Shown: positions 43,615 through 51,618 of the stretch, in pieces
Layout: every line of letters starts with the position of its first letter
How positions within the stretch are numbered: position 1 is the stretch's first letter
Origin: Solirubrobacteraceae bacterium
Lineage (GTDB): Bacteria; Actinomycetota; Thermoleophilia; Solirubrobacterales; Solirubrobacteraceae
Direction: 5' to 3'
Assembly (NCBI GenBank): GCA_017882455.1
Contig: JADGPL010000005.1
Coordinates: 95,801-159,800 of the forward strand
DNA length: 64,000 nucleotides
The notes under the pieces: generated by a model
What the model was told of the DNA's origin: nothing
What the model saw: the letters and a program-made list of their open reading frames with translations, nothing else
Databases searched by the model: none
Program-made: the position numbers and the translations under genes

Positions 43615-43866
43615 ATGACTGTTTTCCGTAGGGCGACAAAGGGTGGAAGCCAGTCAGTCGATGACCGTGCATCGGTCGAAAGTGTTACTCGGCTGACTCG
43701 CTTCGCGGGACGTGTTCTGTTGTGGGGTTGCGTGCTGTTGCTGCTGGTTCGCGGCATCGCGTCCTACTTCGACACGACCTCGCGGGTGCCCACGACGACT
43801 CGCGGTGTGACGGTGACTGTGACGCAGCCCGCCGACACCGAAACCTCACAAGCGCAAGGGAAGTGA
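43615..43866 (+). CDS. small single-pass membrane protein
   Basis: An 83-residue protein from ATG 43615 (in-frame GTG codons at 43579 and 43582 are alternatives). A basic start (MTVFRRATKGG) and a polar stretch lead to one membrane helix (VLLWGCVLLLLVRGIASYF) and a Thr-rich outer tail (SRVPTTTRGVTVTVTQPAD). It is the first gene of the coupled transfer operon; size and topology would suit a small T4SS accessory such as a VirB3-like protein, but no motif supports that. Confidence 0.6.
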   Translation: MTVFRRATKGGSQSVDDRASVESVTRLTRFAGRVLLWGCVLLLLVRGIASYFDTTSRVPTTTRGVTVTVTQPADTETSQAQGK

Positions 43867-43871
43867 TCGGC

Positions 43872-44177
43872 GTGTCACACATACGACGCATCTTGCAGGT
43901 CTGCGTAGTAGCGATCTACGCGGTGGTGTTGTTCCCGGCGACTTCGCTCGCGGCCGGGAATGATGTCGGCGCGAACGTCGGCGGCCTTCTCAAGCATTAC
44001 GCGGGAGAGCTGTACGGCGGCATCGTCGGTGTCATCAGCTTGATGTTTCTCCTGAATCGCCGTTACACCGAGCTGGCGGTATTCCTTTTCGCCGCGATCG
44101 TGGTCGCGTGGATGGTGTTCGCACCGTCTGACATCGCTAAAGCCGCCGAAGGCATCGGCAAACAGATTTTCGGTTGA
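43872..44177 (+). CDS. VirB2/TrbC-like pilin subunit candidate
   Basis: A 101-residue protein from GTG 43872, with GGGAAG upstream (GTG 43863 also possible). It has a signal-like N-terminus (ILQVCVVAIYAVVLFPATSLAAG), a short glycine-rich outer segment (NDVGANVGGLLKHYAGELYGG) and two hydrophobic helices (IVGVISLMFLL, LAVFLFAAIVVAWMVF), ending KAAEGIGKQIFG. Signal plus two helices and about 100 residues is the VirB2/TrbC layout, and the gene stands in the right place before TcpE/VirB4. No conserved residue proves it. Confidence 0.6.
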   Translation: MSHIRRILQVCVVAIYAVVLFPATSLAAGNDVGANVGGLLKHYAGELYGGIVGVISLMFLLNRRYTELAVFLFAAIVVAWMVFAPSDIAKAAEGIGKQIFG

Positions 44178-44195
44178 CCGAGGGGACTGTTTGCG

Positions 44196-44900
44196 ATGAG
44201 CGACGACACGCATACGATCCGCTCTTACCAGCGGATATTCAGGCCCGACCGGCGTATCTACCAGATCGACGGTCGGCGCCTTCCGGTGCCGGGCGGCGTG
44301 CCGCTTGAGTGGCTTGGCTGGGCGTTCGCGTCCCTTGTGGCGATCCTTGTCCTGAGCCAGCGCTCGATCCTGTTCGCGCTGGTGGCCGGCGCGATCGTCG
44401 GGCTGCTGGGCGCAAGCTCACACGGCTGGCCGGGCGCGGTGCTCGGCGCGCTCGCCGGGTTCGGGGCGACTCTCCTAGCGGGTGTGCTGTTGGGGTGGCT
44501 TGACTGGCCGCTTCGACTACTGATCGCACCGGGCATGGTCGCGACACTCGCCGGGCAGGCCTCGCCGGACGGACGGCCCGCACACCGCTACCTCACCTCC
44601 TTGCTTTCGCTGCGAGCACGTGCAGCCCGTCGTTCGCTGGACGGTGCGATAGCGCCCGACGGGCAGCCGCAGGCGTGGGCGCCGCAGGTTTGGGTCGCCC
44701 CGGATGAGCACTCGCCGTTGCTTCACCACGGCAAGGTGCAGGGTCCGGCCCGGCTCGTGTTCGCCCGCCCGGTAGTGGCGATCCCCGGTCGTGGCCGGCT
44801 GATCGTCCGTCACGCCGAGGGCCACCGGCTGCGCAGCGGCGAGCAGCTTTGCGAAGTGGTCGAGCTGACTGACGGGCAGATCGTGGAGGTGCGGCCGTGA
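44196..44900 (+). CDS. TcpE/PrgI-like conjugation membrane protein
   Basis: A 234-residue protein. The start IRSYQRIFRPDRRIYQIDGRRLPVPGGVPLEWLGW is typical of TcpE-family inner-membrane components of Gram-positive conjugation systems. Membrane helices at about residues 37-55, 60-76 and 82-105 follow, then a soluble C-terminal domain ending HRLRSGEQLCEVVELTDGQIVEV. It should anchor the VirB4 ATPase. The stop overlaps the start of the VirB4 N-terminal gene. Confidence 0.7.
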   Translation: MSDDTHTIRSYQRIFRPDRRIYQIDGRRLPVPGGVPLEWLGWAFASLVAILVLSQRSILFALVAGAIVGLLGASSHGWPGAVLGALAGFGATLLAGVLLGWLDWPLRLLIAPGMVATLAGQASPDGRPAHRYLTSLLSLRARAARRSLDGAIAPDGQPQAWAPQVWVAPDEHSPLLHHGKVQGPARLVFARPVVAIPGRGRLIVRHAEGHRLRSGEQLCEVVELTDGQIVEVRP

Positions 44901-46123
44901 GCTTCCCCTTGCGTTACGCGCACGGCAACGTGCTCTTGGGGCGGGGCGGCGAGGCCGCCGGCCTGTACCGGCTGACGACGACCTCCTACCCCTACCTACC
45001 CACGGGTGAGAAGTGGTCACTACAGCGCCGCGTACAAAGGCTCGCGCACACGATCGCTGCTGACTTCTCGCTGTGGCGAGTGAACCGTGCCTACCCCGCC
45101 GAGCGGTACGTCGCGCACACAGAACGCCTGCTCGATGACCGCCACCAAGACCCTCGGGCGTGGCAGGCGTTCCTTGCCGGGCACGAGCAGCGCCTGCACC
45201 AGCTCGGGTCACACACCCCGGAGATTTATCTCGCCGTCTCGCTCGCCGGCAGTACACCCACGGGCGTTGGCTCAGGCCTGGTCAGGAGCGTCGATCGTGT
45301 GCGGCGCCGTGTCGAGGAGCTGGCCGGGATCGGGTCGGCCTCCCCGATCCCGGCCGCAGAGCTGACGGAACTCGCTACCCGCGAGCAGCGAATCTATGAG
45401 CGCGTAAACGGTGTCATCGGCGCACGCCGCGCGAGGACCGCAGAGCTTCAATGGCTGCTACGCCGCGCCGCATCGCGTGGTGTCGCTGAGCCCGAGCTTG
45501 ACCGCAACTGGCAGCCCGACGCACTCATCATCTCCGCCCCGGATGGCGGTGTCGCTTTCAAGCCGCTCGGACACGACCTCGCCCGCTGCGCAAACGCAGC
45601 GATCACCGAGCAGCAACAGACGCTCGTGGTCGATGGTGAGCAGGGGCGCTGCTATCAGGCGATGCTCGCGCTCGGCGCGCTCGCGGACGCCCCCGAGTTT
45701 CCCGGCGCGACCGCCGAGGCGCTGTTCGCGCCGTTGGAGGCTGTCGGGTTCCCGGTAGACGCCTCCCTTCACGCACGCTGGCTCGGGAACCGCCAGGCGC
45801 TCGCGCAGGTCCGCAAGCGGATCGCCGATGTCGAGCACGCCTACAACGAGCAGGTCGAAGGCGCCGCGCACGGCCCGAGCCTCATGGCGGGCACCGACCG
45901 TGTGCTCGCCCGCGAGTACGAGGCACAGCTACAAGCGGGCGGGCACCCGCCGATGCTCTACGCGCAGATCTCACTCGCCGTCGGCGCCGCTGGCGAGGAG
46001 GAGCTAGAGCGCCGGGTCGCTGTGCTGAAAGAGCAGTACGGCGACATCACCCTGCACCGGCCCGCCGGATTGCAGCACCAGCTTTGGCTTGACCACTTGC
46101 CGCGAGCGGACGGGTGGGTCTGA
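44897..46123 (+). CDS. VirB4-type protein, N-terminal half
   Basis: A 408-residue protein starting at GTG 44897 (GTGA overlap). It begins MSFPLRYAHGNVLLGRGGEAAGLYRL, the usual entry of VirB4/TcpF-like proteins. It contains the long helical region of the N-terminal domain (LLRRAASRGVAEPELDRNW, YEAQLQAGGHPPMLYAQISLAVGA) and stops at LDHLPRADGWV just where the ATPase half should begin. The next gene supplies that half one base later. Together they equal a full VirB4, the motor that energises assembly of the mating channel. Confidence 0.8.
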   Translation: MSFPLRYAHGNVLLGRGGEAAGLYRLTTTSYPYLPTGEKWSLQRRVQRLAHTIAADFSLWRVNRAYPAERYVAHTERLLDDRHQDPRAWQAFLAGHEQRLHQLGSHTPEIYLAVSLAGSTPTGVGSGLVRSVDRVRRRVEELAGIGSASPIPAAELTELATREQRIYERVNGVIGARRARTAELQWLLRRAASRGVAEPELDRNWQPDALIISAPDGGVAFKPLGHDLARCANAAITEQQQTLVVDGEQGRCYQAMLALGALADAPEFPGATAEALFAPLEAVGFPVDASLHARWLGNRQALAQVRKRIADVEHAYNEQVEGAAHGPSLMAGTDRVLAREYEAQLQAGGHPPMLYAQISLAVGAAGEEELERRVAVLKEQYGDITLHRPAGLQHQLWLDHLPRADGWV

Positions 46124-46124
46124 G

Positions 46125-47327
46125 GTGCGCGACTACACCCAACAGCTCACCGTCGAGCAGTTCGGCGCGTTGATCCCGACCGGGAGCCGGATGGTCGGCT
46201 CCCAGCGCGGCCCATATCTCGGGTACACCCCGACCGGCGCACCCTTGCCGGTCAGGTTCGATCCGACGCAGGCACCGAGAGAAGACCGTGCCTCCGCGGT
46301 CCTCTTGATCGGCACCCTCGGTAGCGGCAAGACGGTTGCGGCGCAGACGATCGAGTACGCCGCCGAGCGGCGCGGCTCGCTCGTGGTGGACTTCGACCCG
46401 AAGCCCGACCACGGCCTGCATCTACTGCCCGAGCTCGACGGTCGGGTGCAGGTGCTTGAGCTGTCCGGCGATCCTGCGCAGCAGGGCAAGCTCGACCCGC
46501 TCGCGATCGGCCTCGAGGACTTGCGCGAGGAGCTTGCCTGCTCCTACCTGCTTGAGCTTTTGCCGGGCAACACGAGCGCGTGGGAGAACGCCGTCAGCCT
46601 CGCGGTCAAGGACACCGTAAGCGAGGGATCACGAAGCCTCTCCCGCGTTGTCGAGCTGCTGCTCGCGAGCGAGCGCGGTACCGCTAGGGAGGCCGGCGAA
46701 GCGCTTGAGGTGATCCGTGATTTCGGCCTCGCGCGCCTCGGGTTCGGCAACGGGCAGAGCACCGACCTACAGGCCGAGCGGCCAATAACGACGATCCGTA
46801 TGCCCGGCCTTTCCCTACCGGAACCGTCGGCCGCTCGTGACACTTACACCCGCGCGGAGCGCGTGTCCGTGGCGACGCTTTCACTCGTCGCGGCGTATGC
46901 GCTCCAGTTGATTTCAAGGGATCGCTCGCGGCACAAGATCGTCGGCCTTGACGAGATTTGGTTCCTGCTCGCCTCCCCGCAGGGACGGCAGATCATCAAC
47001 CGCCTGGTCAGGCTCGGCCGCGCGTTCAACGCAACGCTGCTGCTCGGCACTCACCGCATTGGTGACCTTGGCGACCTCTCGGACCTGATCGGTGTCGTGT
47101 TCGTCTTCGGCCAAGACTCTGAGGACGCTGCCAAGGCCGCACTTCGGTTCATCGGCCTTGAGCCGACCCGCGAGCTAGTCGGCCGGGTCCGCGAGTTCCG
47201 CGCCGGGCGCTGCCTCATGCGCGACCTGCACGGCCGCGTCGGCGAGGTGCAGATCGACCTCGTGTACCCGCACCTGCTGCAAGCACTGCAAACAACCCCC
47301 GAGCAAACCGGAAGGAGCGAGGCATGA
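46125..47327 (+). CDS. VirB4-type protein, ATPase half
   Basis: A 400-residue protein starting at GTG 46125, one base after the stop of the N-terminal half. It opens with VRDYTQQLTVEQFGALIPTG, the linker that precedes the ATPase in one-piece VirB4 proteins. Walker A is LLIGTLGSGKTVAAQT (about residues 61-76), Walker B is KIVGLDEIWFLL (about 270-281), and a Gln/Arg-rich tail follows. The frame runs up to 46089 upstream. The split looks deliberate: both parts are full-length and the stop and start nearly touch. Confidence 0.88.
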   Translation: MRDYTQQLTVEQFGALIPTGSRMVGSQRGPYLGYTPTGAPLPVRFDPTQAPREDRASAVLLIGTLGSGKTVAAQTIEYAAERRGSLVVDFDPKPDHGLHLLPELDGRVQVLELSGDPAQQGKLDPLAIGLEDLREELACSYLLELLPGNTSAWENAVSLAVKDTVSEGSRSLSRVVELLLASERGTAREAGEALEVIRDFGLARLGFGNGQSTDLQAERPITTIRMPGLSLPEPSAARDTYTRAERVSVATLSLVAAYALQLISRDRSRHKIVGLDEIWFLLASPQGRQIINRLVRLGRAFNATLLLGTHRIGDLGDLSDLIGVVFVFGQDSEDAAKAALRFIGLEPTRELVGRVREFRAGRCLMRDLHGRVGEVQIDLVYPHLLQALQTTPEQTGRSEA

Positions 47328-49003
47328 AGCCCGCCATTCTCCACGCCCTACGTCCTCTCACCTCAACACGGCGGCGGCGACTCGTGCTCCTGTTCGCTCT
47401 GACGATCGGGGTCGTGCTGCTCGCCAGCCCGGCGGCCGTAGCGAACGACGTCTACGGCAACATCGGCCCGGCGCCGCAGCTACCCGCCGGGGGACTGGCC
47501 GAACGCTACCCGCTGACCAACTACCAGCTCGACCAATACTTCCCCGGAATCAGCGTCGGCGTGTTCAGCGGCGTTGACGTGAGCGGCGTGCCGCCGCTGA
47601 TTGCGTTCTTTATCGCGCAGGTCCTGTGGCTCATCACGGCGTTTCTAGCGAACGCGGTAATCACCCTATTCGCCTTTGCGTTCAACCTCGATTTGGTCAA
47701 TGGGAACGGCAGCCCCGGCTCAGGTGCGCTCACACCTGTAGCGAGCGCGATCCACAACCTCTACGCCAACACGTTCGGTGCGCCGTGGCTCGTCGTCGCG
47801 ATCGTGCTCGCCGGCTGCTGGGCGATGTGGAAGGCGCTGGTACAGCGCCGCTACACCGAGACAGCCGGCGCACTCGCCGTATCGCTGCTCTATTGCGTGC
47901 TGGCGATCGGGATCGTCACCCAGCCTCAGCGGACGATCGCCCCGGCGAGCAAGCTCTCAAACCAGCTATCAACAGCGCTGCTGTCGCTCACCAACCAAGG
48001 GAGCGTAGGCAGCGAACAACAAGCGAAGACAGCGGCAAGCAGCCAGCTCTTTTCGCTGCTAGTGCTGGACCCGTGGACGGTCCTTGAGTTCGGCGGGATC
48101 GAGCACTGCACCACCACAAGCGGCCACTCGGTCGCCGTGCGCCCTCTCAGTCCGAACGCCGGGCAGGACACGCAGCTCGCCTCCCAGCTCGACGCCCGGA
48201 GCGAAGTCCACGCGCAGGGCAAGACTTGCATCAACAACCGCAACAAGTACGCCTCGCACTTCCTCGCCTACCCGTTCCAGTCAAAGGCCCGCAACAGCGA
48301 GCACGAAGCGTTGGAAAAGGGCGACACCGGCCACCTCCCATCGTCTGACCCCGCCAAGACCAACGGCACCTACCCGCTCGGGAAGGCAGACGAGCCCGCC
48401 GCCGAAGCGATGGGCAAGGGCGGCCAGTACCAACGGCTGCTGCTGTCGATCGTGATCCTGGTCGGCGAGCTTGGCGCGTTCCTGCTGCTCGGAGCGCTCG
48501 CAGTCGGAGTGATCCTCGCGCAAATCCTGCTGCTGCTGTTGCTGTCGTTCGCGCCGGTCGCGTTGCTGATCGGGATATTCCCCGGACGCGGACACGACTT
48601 CTTTAGGGCATGGCTGGCGAAGCTCGCCGGCTACCTCGCACGCAAGGTCGTCTACTCGCTGATCCTCGCGGTGACGCTCGCCGTCTGCCAAGCCCTCGCT
48701 GATGCCAGCTCAAACCTCGGATGGCTGCTCGCGTTCGCGTTGCAGGCCGCGTTCTTGTGGACCGTGTTCATCCAGCGCGATCGGCTGACCAAGGACTTGC
48801 TCACGGCGACCGCCGGACCGGGCGCGGCCGGTGACGGAGCTGGCCGCCTCCAGACCCTCTACTACAGCACCCGCCTCGCGCAGATGGCACGGCGACCCAA
48901 ACGGCCGCCAACGCCGCCCACGGCAGACGAGCCGCCGCGCTCATCCTCGCCGCCGCCCACGCCTGATTCGACACCCGAGACACCGGAGGAGGAGCCCACA
49001 TGA
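47324..49003 (+). CDS. VirB6/TrbL-like polytopic membrane protein
   Basis: A 559-residue protein. A signal-like helix (RLVLLFALTIGVVLLASPAAVA) and an outer domain are followed by membrane helices FFIAQVLWLITAFLANAVITLFAFAF and LVVAIVLAGCWAMW. A second outer loop has Cys residues (EHCTTTSGH, KTCINNRNKYASHF). Several more helices (LGALAVGVILAQILLLLLLSFAPVALLIGIF and beyond) precede a Pro-rich cytoplasmic tail. This is the VirB6/TrbL layout, the channel core of a type IV secretion system. Start and stop overlap both neighbours (ATGA). Confidence 0.8.
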   Translation: MKPAILHALRPLTSTRRRRLVLLFALTIGVVLLASPAAVANDVYGNIGPAPQLPAGGLAERYPLTNYQLDQYFPGISVGVFSGVDVSGVPPLIAFFIAQVLWLITAFLANAVITLFAFAFNLDLVNGNGSPGSGALTPVASAIHNLYANTFGAPWLVVAIVLAGCWAMWKALVQRRYTETAGALAVSLLYCVLAIGIVTQPQRTIAPASKLSNQLSTALLSLTNQGSVGSEQQAKTAASSQLFSLLVLDPWTVLEFGGIEHCTTTSGHSVAVRPLSPNAGQDTQLASQLDARSEVHAQGKTCINNRNKYASHFLAYPFQSKARNSEHEALEKGDTGHLPSSDPAKTNGTYPLGKADEPAAEAMGKGGQYQRLLLSIVILVGELGAFLLLGALAVGVILAQILLLLLLSFAPVALLIGIFPGRGHDFFRAWLAKLAGYLARKVVYSLILAVTLAVCQALADASSNLGWLLAFALQAAFLWTVFIQRDRLTKDLLTATAGPGAAGDGAGRLQTLYYSTRLAQMARRPKRPPTPPTADEPPRSSSPPPTPDSTPETPEEEPT

Positions 49004-49737
49004 GCTTCCGCATCGAACAAACAGACCCGCTCACGCTTCTGCGGGAACTGCCCGATGGGCTGGCGCAGACTTGCGTGACAGCACCAAGGCGTGACACGCC
49101 GATCCCGTACCTGCTGGCCGTGCTCGATGAGGTTCACCGGGTACTGCGCAGCGACGGGACACTGTGGCTCGCGACCACGAGAGGCGGCAACTCTCACGAG
49201 TTCACGCTAGCCCTCAAAGACACCCGCTGGCTACGACCAGACACGACGATCCCGCGAGAGCTCGTGCTGCTGAGCAAGCAGCCCGAGTTCAGCTTTCACC
49301 CACCACAGCCGGCGCCCAGCAGATACGGGGCGCAGAGTCTTCTCTGTCCCCGCTACCCCGTCGCTCAGCGACCGGGGCACCGTTGCCAGCGCTGCCCGAT
49401 ACCACGCCGTGGCTGGTGTGTCCCGTCACCGGGCGCGGCGGGGATACCGCCACGCGAGGTAATCGAGTGGTGCATCCTCGCGAGCACAGTCCCGTGCGCG
49501 TGCGGGATCTGCGGCTCCCCGCTCAGGCAACCCGCCCGCTGCGGTGAGCGCTGGCACTCAACATGCCCTCACAGAAACGGACGAGGGCATTGCCTGGTCA
49601 TCGACCCTTTCTGCGCGACCGGCGACACGGGCATGGTCGCGGTGCGTCGTGGCCGTCAGTACCTCGGCATCGACACCAGCCCCGCGAACGTGGCCGCCGC
49701 TCGCAAGCGACTCGCCGCGACGGAGCGGACGCGATGA
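49000..49737 (+). CDS. DNA methyltransferase-like protein with degenerate catalytic motif
   Basis: A 245-residue protein. The SAM-binding motif near the C-terminus is intact (VIDPFCATGDTGMVAVRRGRQYLGIDTSPANVAAARKRL). But the place of the catalytic SPPY/DPPY motif near the start reads CVTAPRRDTPIPY. A Cys-rich insert (CQRCPIPRRGWC, CACGICGSPLRQPARC) could bind zinc. It may be an inactive methylase used for DNA or SAM binding, or one with unusual chemistry. It is embedded in the T4SS operon with ATGA overlaps on both sides. Confidence 0.7.
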   Translation: MSFRIEQTDPLTLLRELPDGLAQTCVTAPRRDTPIPYLLAVLDEVHRVLRSDGTLWLATTRGGNSHEFTLALKDTRWLRPDTTIPRELVLLSKQPEFSFHPPQPAPSRYGAQSLLCPRYPVAQRPGHRCQRCPIPRRGWCVPSPGAAGIPPREVIEWCILASTVPCACGICGSPLRQPARCGERWHSTCPHRNGRGHCLVIDPFCATGDTGMVAVRRGRQYLGIDTSPANVAAARKRLAATERTR

Positions 49738-50261
49738 GTACCGCCGGATGGATGCGCTCCCAGCGTGACCGGCCGATCGCCGAGCACGAGCGCCGAGCAG
49801 CGATGGCCGTAGTAGTCGTGCTGCTCGGCGCCGTCGCGCTGCTGTTCACGCTCACCCAGCCAGCAAGCCAAGCCCGCCGCGTCACTGGGCGTGTTGAGCA
49901 AGCGGCACCGGGCGCCCCGGCGGCCAGCGATCCGGGCGCGCTCACTCTTGAAGCGCGTGAGACGGCCGAGCGGTTCCTTGCCGGCTACCTCGGCTACGCC
50001 TACGGACACAACACACCCAGCCGGATCAAGGGCGCAAGCCCGTCACTGATCCGGTCACTTGAGAGCCAGCCGCCGCGCGTGCCGCCGGCAGCCAGGGCAC
50101 GCCGCCCGCGAGTCATATCGCTGCGCGCCACGGCCGCCCCGGCGGGCGAGGTCGCGGTGAGCGCGATGGTGAATGACGGCGGGCTGATCGACTACACGAT
50201 CGGGCTGACCCTCACCCGCCAAGGCGGCCGTCTGCTCGTCACCGGACTGGACGGCGCGTGA
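49734..50261 (+). CDS. VirB8/TcpC-like bitopic protein
   Basis: A 175-residue protein: short cytoplasmic start, one membrane helix (AMAVVVVLLGAVALLFTL), a Pro/Ala linker, and an outer domain ARETAERFLAGYLGYAYGHNTPSRIKGASPSLIRSL followed by strands (VISLRATAAPAGEVAVSAMV, YTIGLTLTRQGGRLLVTGL). This is the NTF2-like order (helical start, then strands) of VirB8/TcpC proteins that link the inner-membrane complex to the outer parts. It is coupled by ATGA to the upstream gene and by GTGA to the next. Confidence 0.68.
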   Translation: MSTAGWMRSQRDRPIAEHERRAAMAVVVVLLGAVALLFTLTQPASQARRVTGRVEQAAPGAPAASDPGALTLEARETAERFLAGYLGYAYGHNTPSRIKGASPSLIRSLESQPPRVPPAARARRPRVISLRATAAPAGEVAVSAMVNDGGLIDYTIGLTLTRQGGRLLVTGLDGA

Positions 50262-51451
50262 TGGATAAGCGCCGGATACTTTGGTGGCTCCTCGCTGGGA
50301 CGGGCAGCACCGGCCTTGCCGTGCTCGCGATCTTCGGTATCGCGGTCGCTGTCCTCGGCGCGAGCTTCACCGGCTGTCAGGGAACCGATGAGCCGGCACT
50401 CGCGTCGACCGGACCAACACCATCCGCCTACGCGCTCCAGAGCATCCCGCCCGAGCGGCTGCGGTTGTATGAGCAGGCCGGCAGCAAGTTCGACATCGAC
50501 TGGTCGTTCTTGGCGAGCATTGGGGCGCAGGAGTGCGACAACGGCGCGTGCGCCGGCACCAACAGCTCAGGGTGCGCCGGGCCGATGCAGATCGCCTACG
50601 TCCGAGGCAGCGCTTGCAGCCCCGGCGAGGGGCCGACGTTGTGGGAACGCTACGGCGTCTCCGCGCACCCCGGCCACCCGCCGAACATCAACGATCCAGC
50701 GGACGCCATCTACACCGCCGCGCGCATCCTGCGCGCCGACATGGGCGCCCCGCCAACGGGCGGCACCTACAACGAATACCGCCAAGCAGCGTGCCACTAC
50801 TACGGCGCGTGCTCGGACAGCACCGTCAGCTACGCCGACGAGGTGATGGCCCGCGCCGTGCAATACGGGTTCACCGGCACCGGGGCACCCACCCCGACGA
50901 GCCCGCCGCTGTCGCAGCCAGTCTCGACCAGCGGGTGCAGCGCGAGCACGTTCACACCCGAAGCGGCAAGCAGCTCGCAGATCGTCCGCGTCGCTGAAAG
51001 CCAGCTCGGCCAAGGCGAGCACCCCGAAGGATCGCAATGCACGATCTACGGTCCGTGCGAGGAGTGGTGCTCACTATTCGCCTCATGGGTATGGCAACAC
51101 GCCGGGGTGCCGCTCCCCGGCTCGACCGCCACCTACGGCTACTCCGGCTCGCTCTACACCTGGGCGCGAGAACACGGCGGCAGAGTCCTACCGCCGAGCG
51201 CGACCCCTGCGCCGGGTGACGCCGTCTTCTACGGCTCAGGGCCGAGCGAAAGCGCCCACGTCGGGATCGTGCAGCGCGTCTACCCGGACGGGCGAATCAC
51301 CACGATCGAGGGCAACTACGCCAACCACGTAGCCCGCGTCGGCCCATTCCTACCCGCCCACGCGACCAGCGAAGGCGAGACAGCACCGATCTACGGATAC
51401 GCCCAGCCGCCAAGCGCTGTGAGTCAGCAGACGGGAAGGCGGTCAGGATGA
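50258..51451 (+). CDS. VirB1-like lytic transglycosylase with CHAP domain
   Basis: A 397-residue cell-wall hydrolase. An N-terminal membrane helix precedes a lysozyme-like transglycosylase domain (about residues 70-210: DIDWSFLASIGAQECDNG with the catalytic Glu, GCAGPMQIAYVRG) and a CHAP amidase/endopeptidase domain (about 245-385: Cys in EEWCSLFASWVWQHAG, His in ESAHVGIVQRVYPDGRITTIEGN). It locally opens peptidoglycan for the mating channel. Start GTG 50258 or ATG 50261. Confidence 0.9.
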   Translation: MMDKRRILWWLLAGTGSTGLAVLAIFGIAVAVLGASFTGCQGTDEPALASTGPTPSAYALQSIPPERLRLYEQAGSKFDIDWSFLASIGAQECDNGACAGTNSSGCAGPMQIAYVRGSACSPGEGPTLWERYGVSAHPGHPPNINDPADAIYTAARILRADMGAPPTGGTYNEYRQAACHYYGACSDSTVSYADEVMARAVQYGFTGTGAPTPTSPPLSQPVSTSGCSASTFTPEAASSSQIVRVAESQLGQGEHPEGSQCTIYGPCEEWCSLFASWVWQHAGVPLPGSTATYGYSGSLYTWAREHGGRVLPPSATPAPGDAVFYGSGPSESAHVGIVQRVYPDGRITTIEGNYANHVARVGPFLPAHATSEGETAPIYGYAQPPSAVSQQTGRRSG

Positions 51452-51618
51452 CTGCTCCCGCCGTGTACCAACGGTGGTTCCAACTGAGGGACCAACTGAG
51501 GGACCAACTGCGGTTCACCACGCCTCGCACACGGAACGCTGGTTTGCGGCTTGGTTGTGCGGGATTGCGCGGCTTCGCGGTTTTCGACATCTCTATCTGT
51601 ACGGGTAACTCCCTGTGA
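51448..51618 (+). CDS. possible 56-residue coupled small protein
   Basis: An ATG at 51448 overlaps the upstream stop (ATGA). The frame runs to a TGA at 51616-51618 that overlaps the GTG start of the VirD4 gene, so it fills the gap exactly as other genes in this operon do. The peptide repeats QLRD (WFQLRDQLRDQLRF), encoded by three copies of a 12-bp repeat at 51479-51514. No family. The alternative is that the repeats are a DNA site, for instance part of an origin of transfer. Confidence 0.4.
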   Translation: MTAPAVYQRWFQLRDQLRDQLRFTTPRTRNAGLRLGCAGLRGFAVFDISICTGNSL

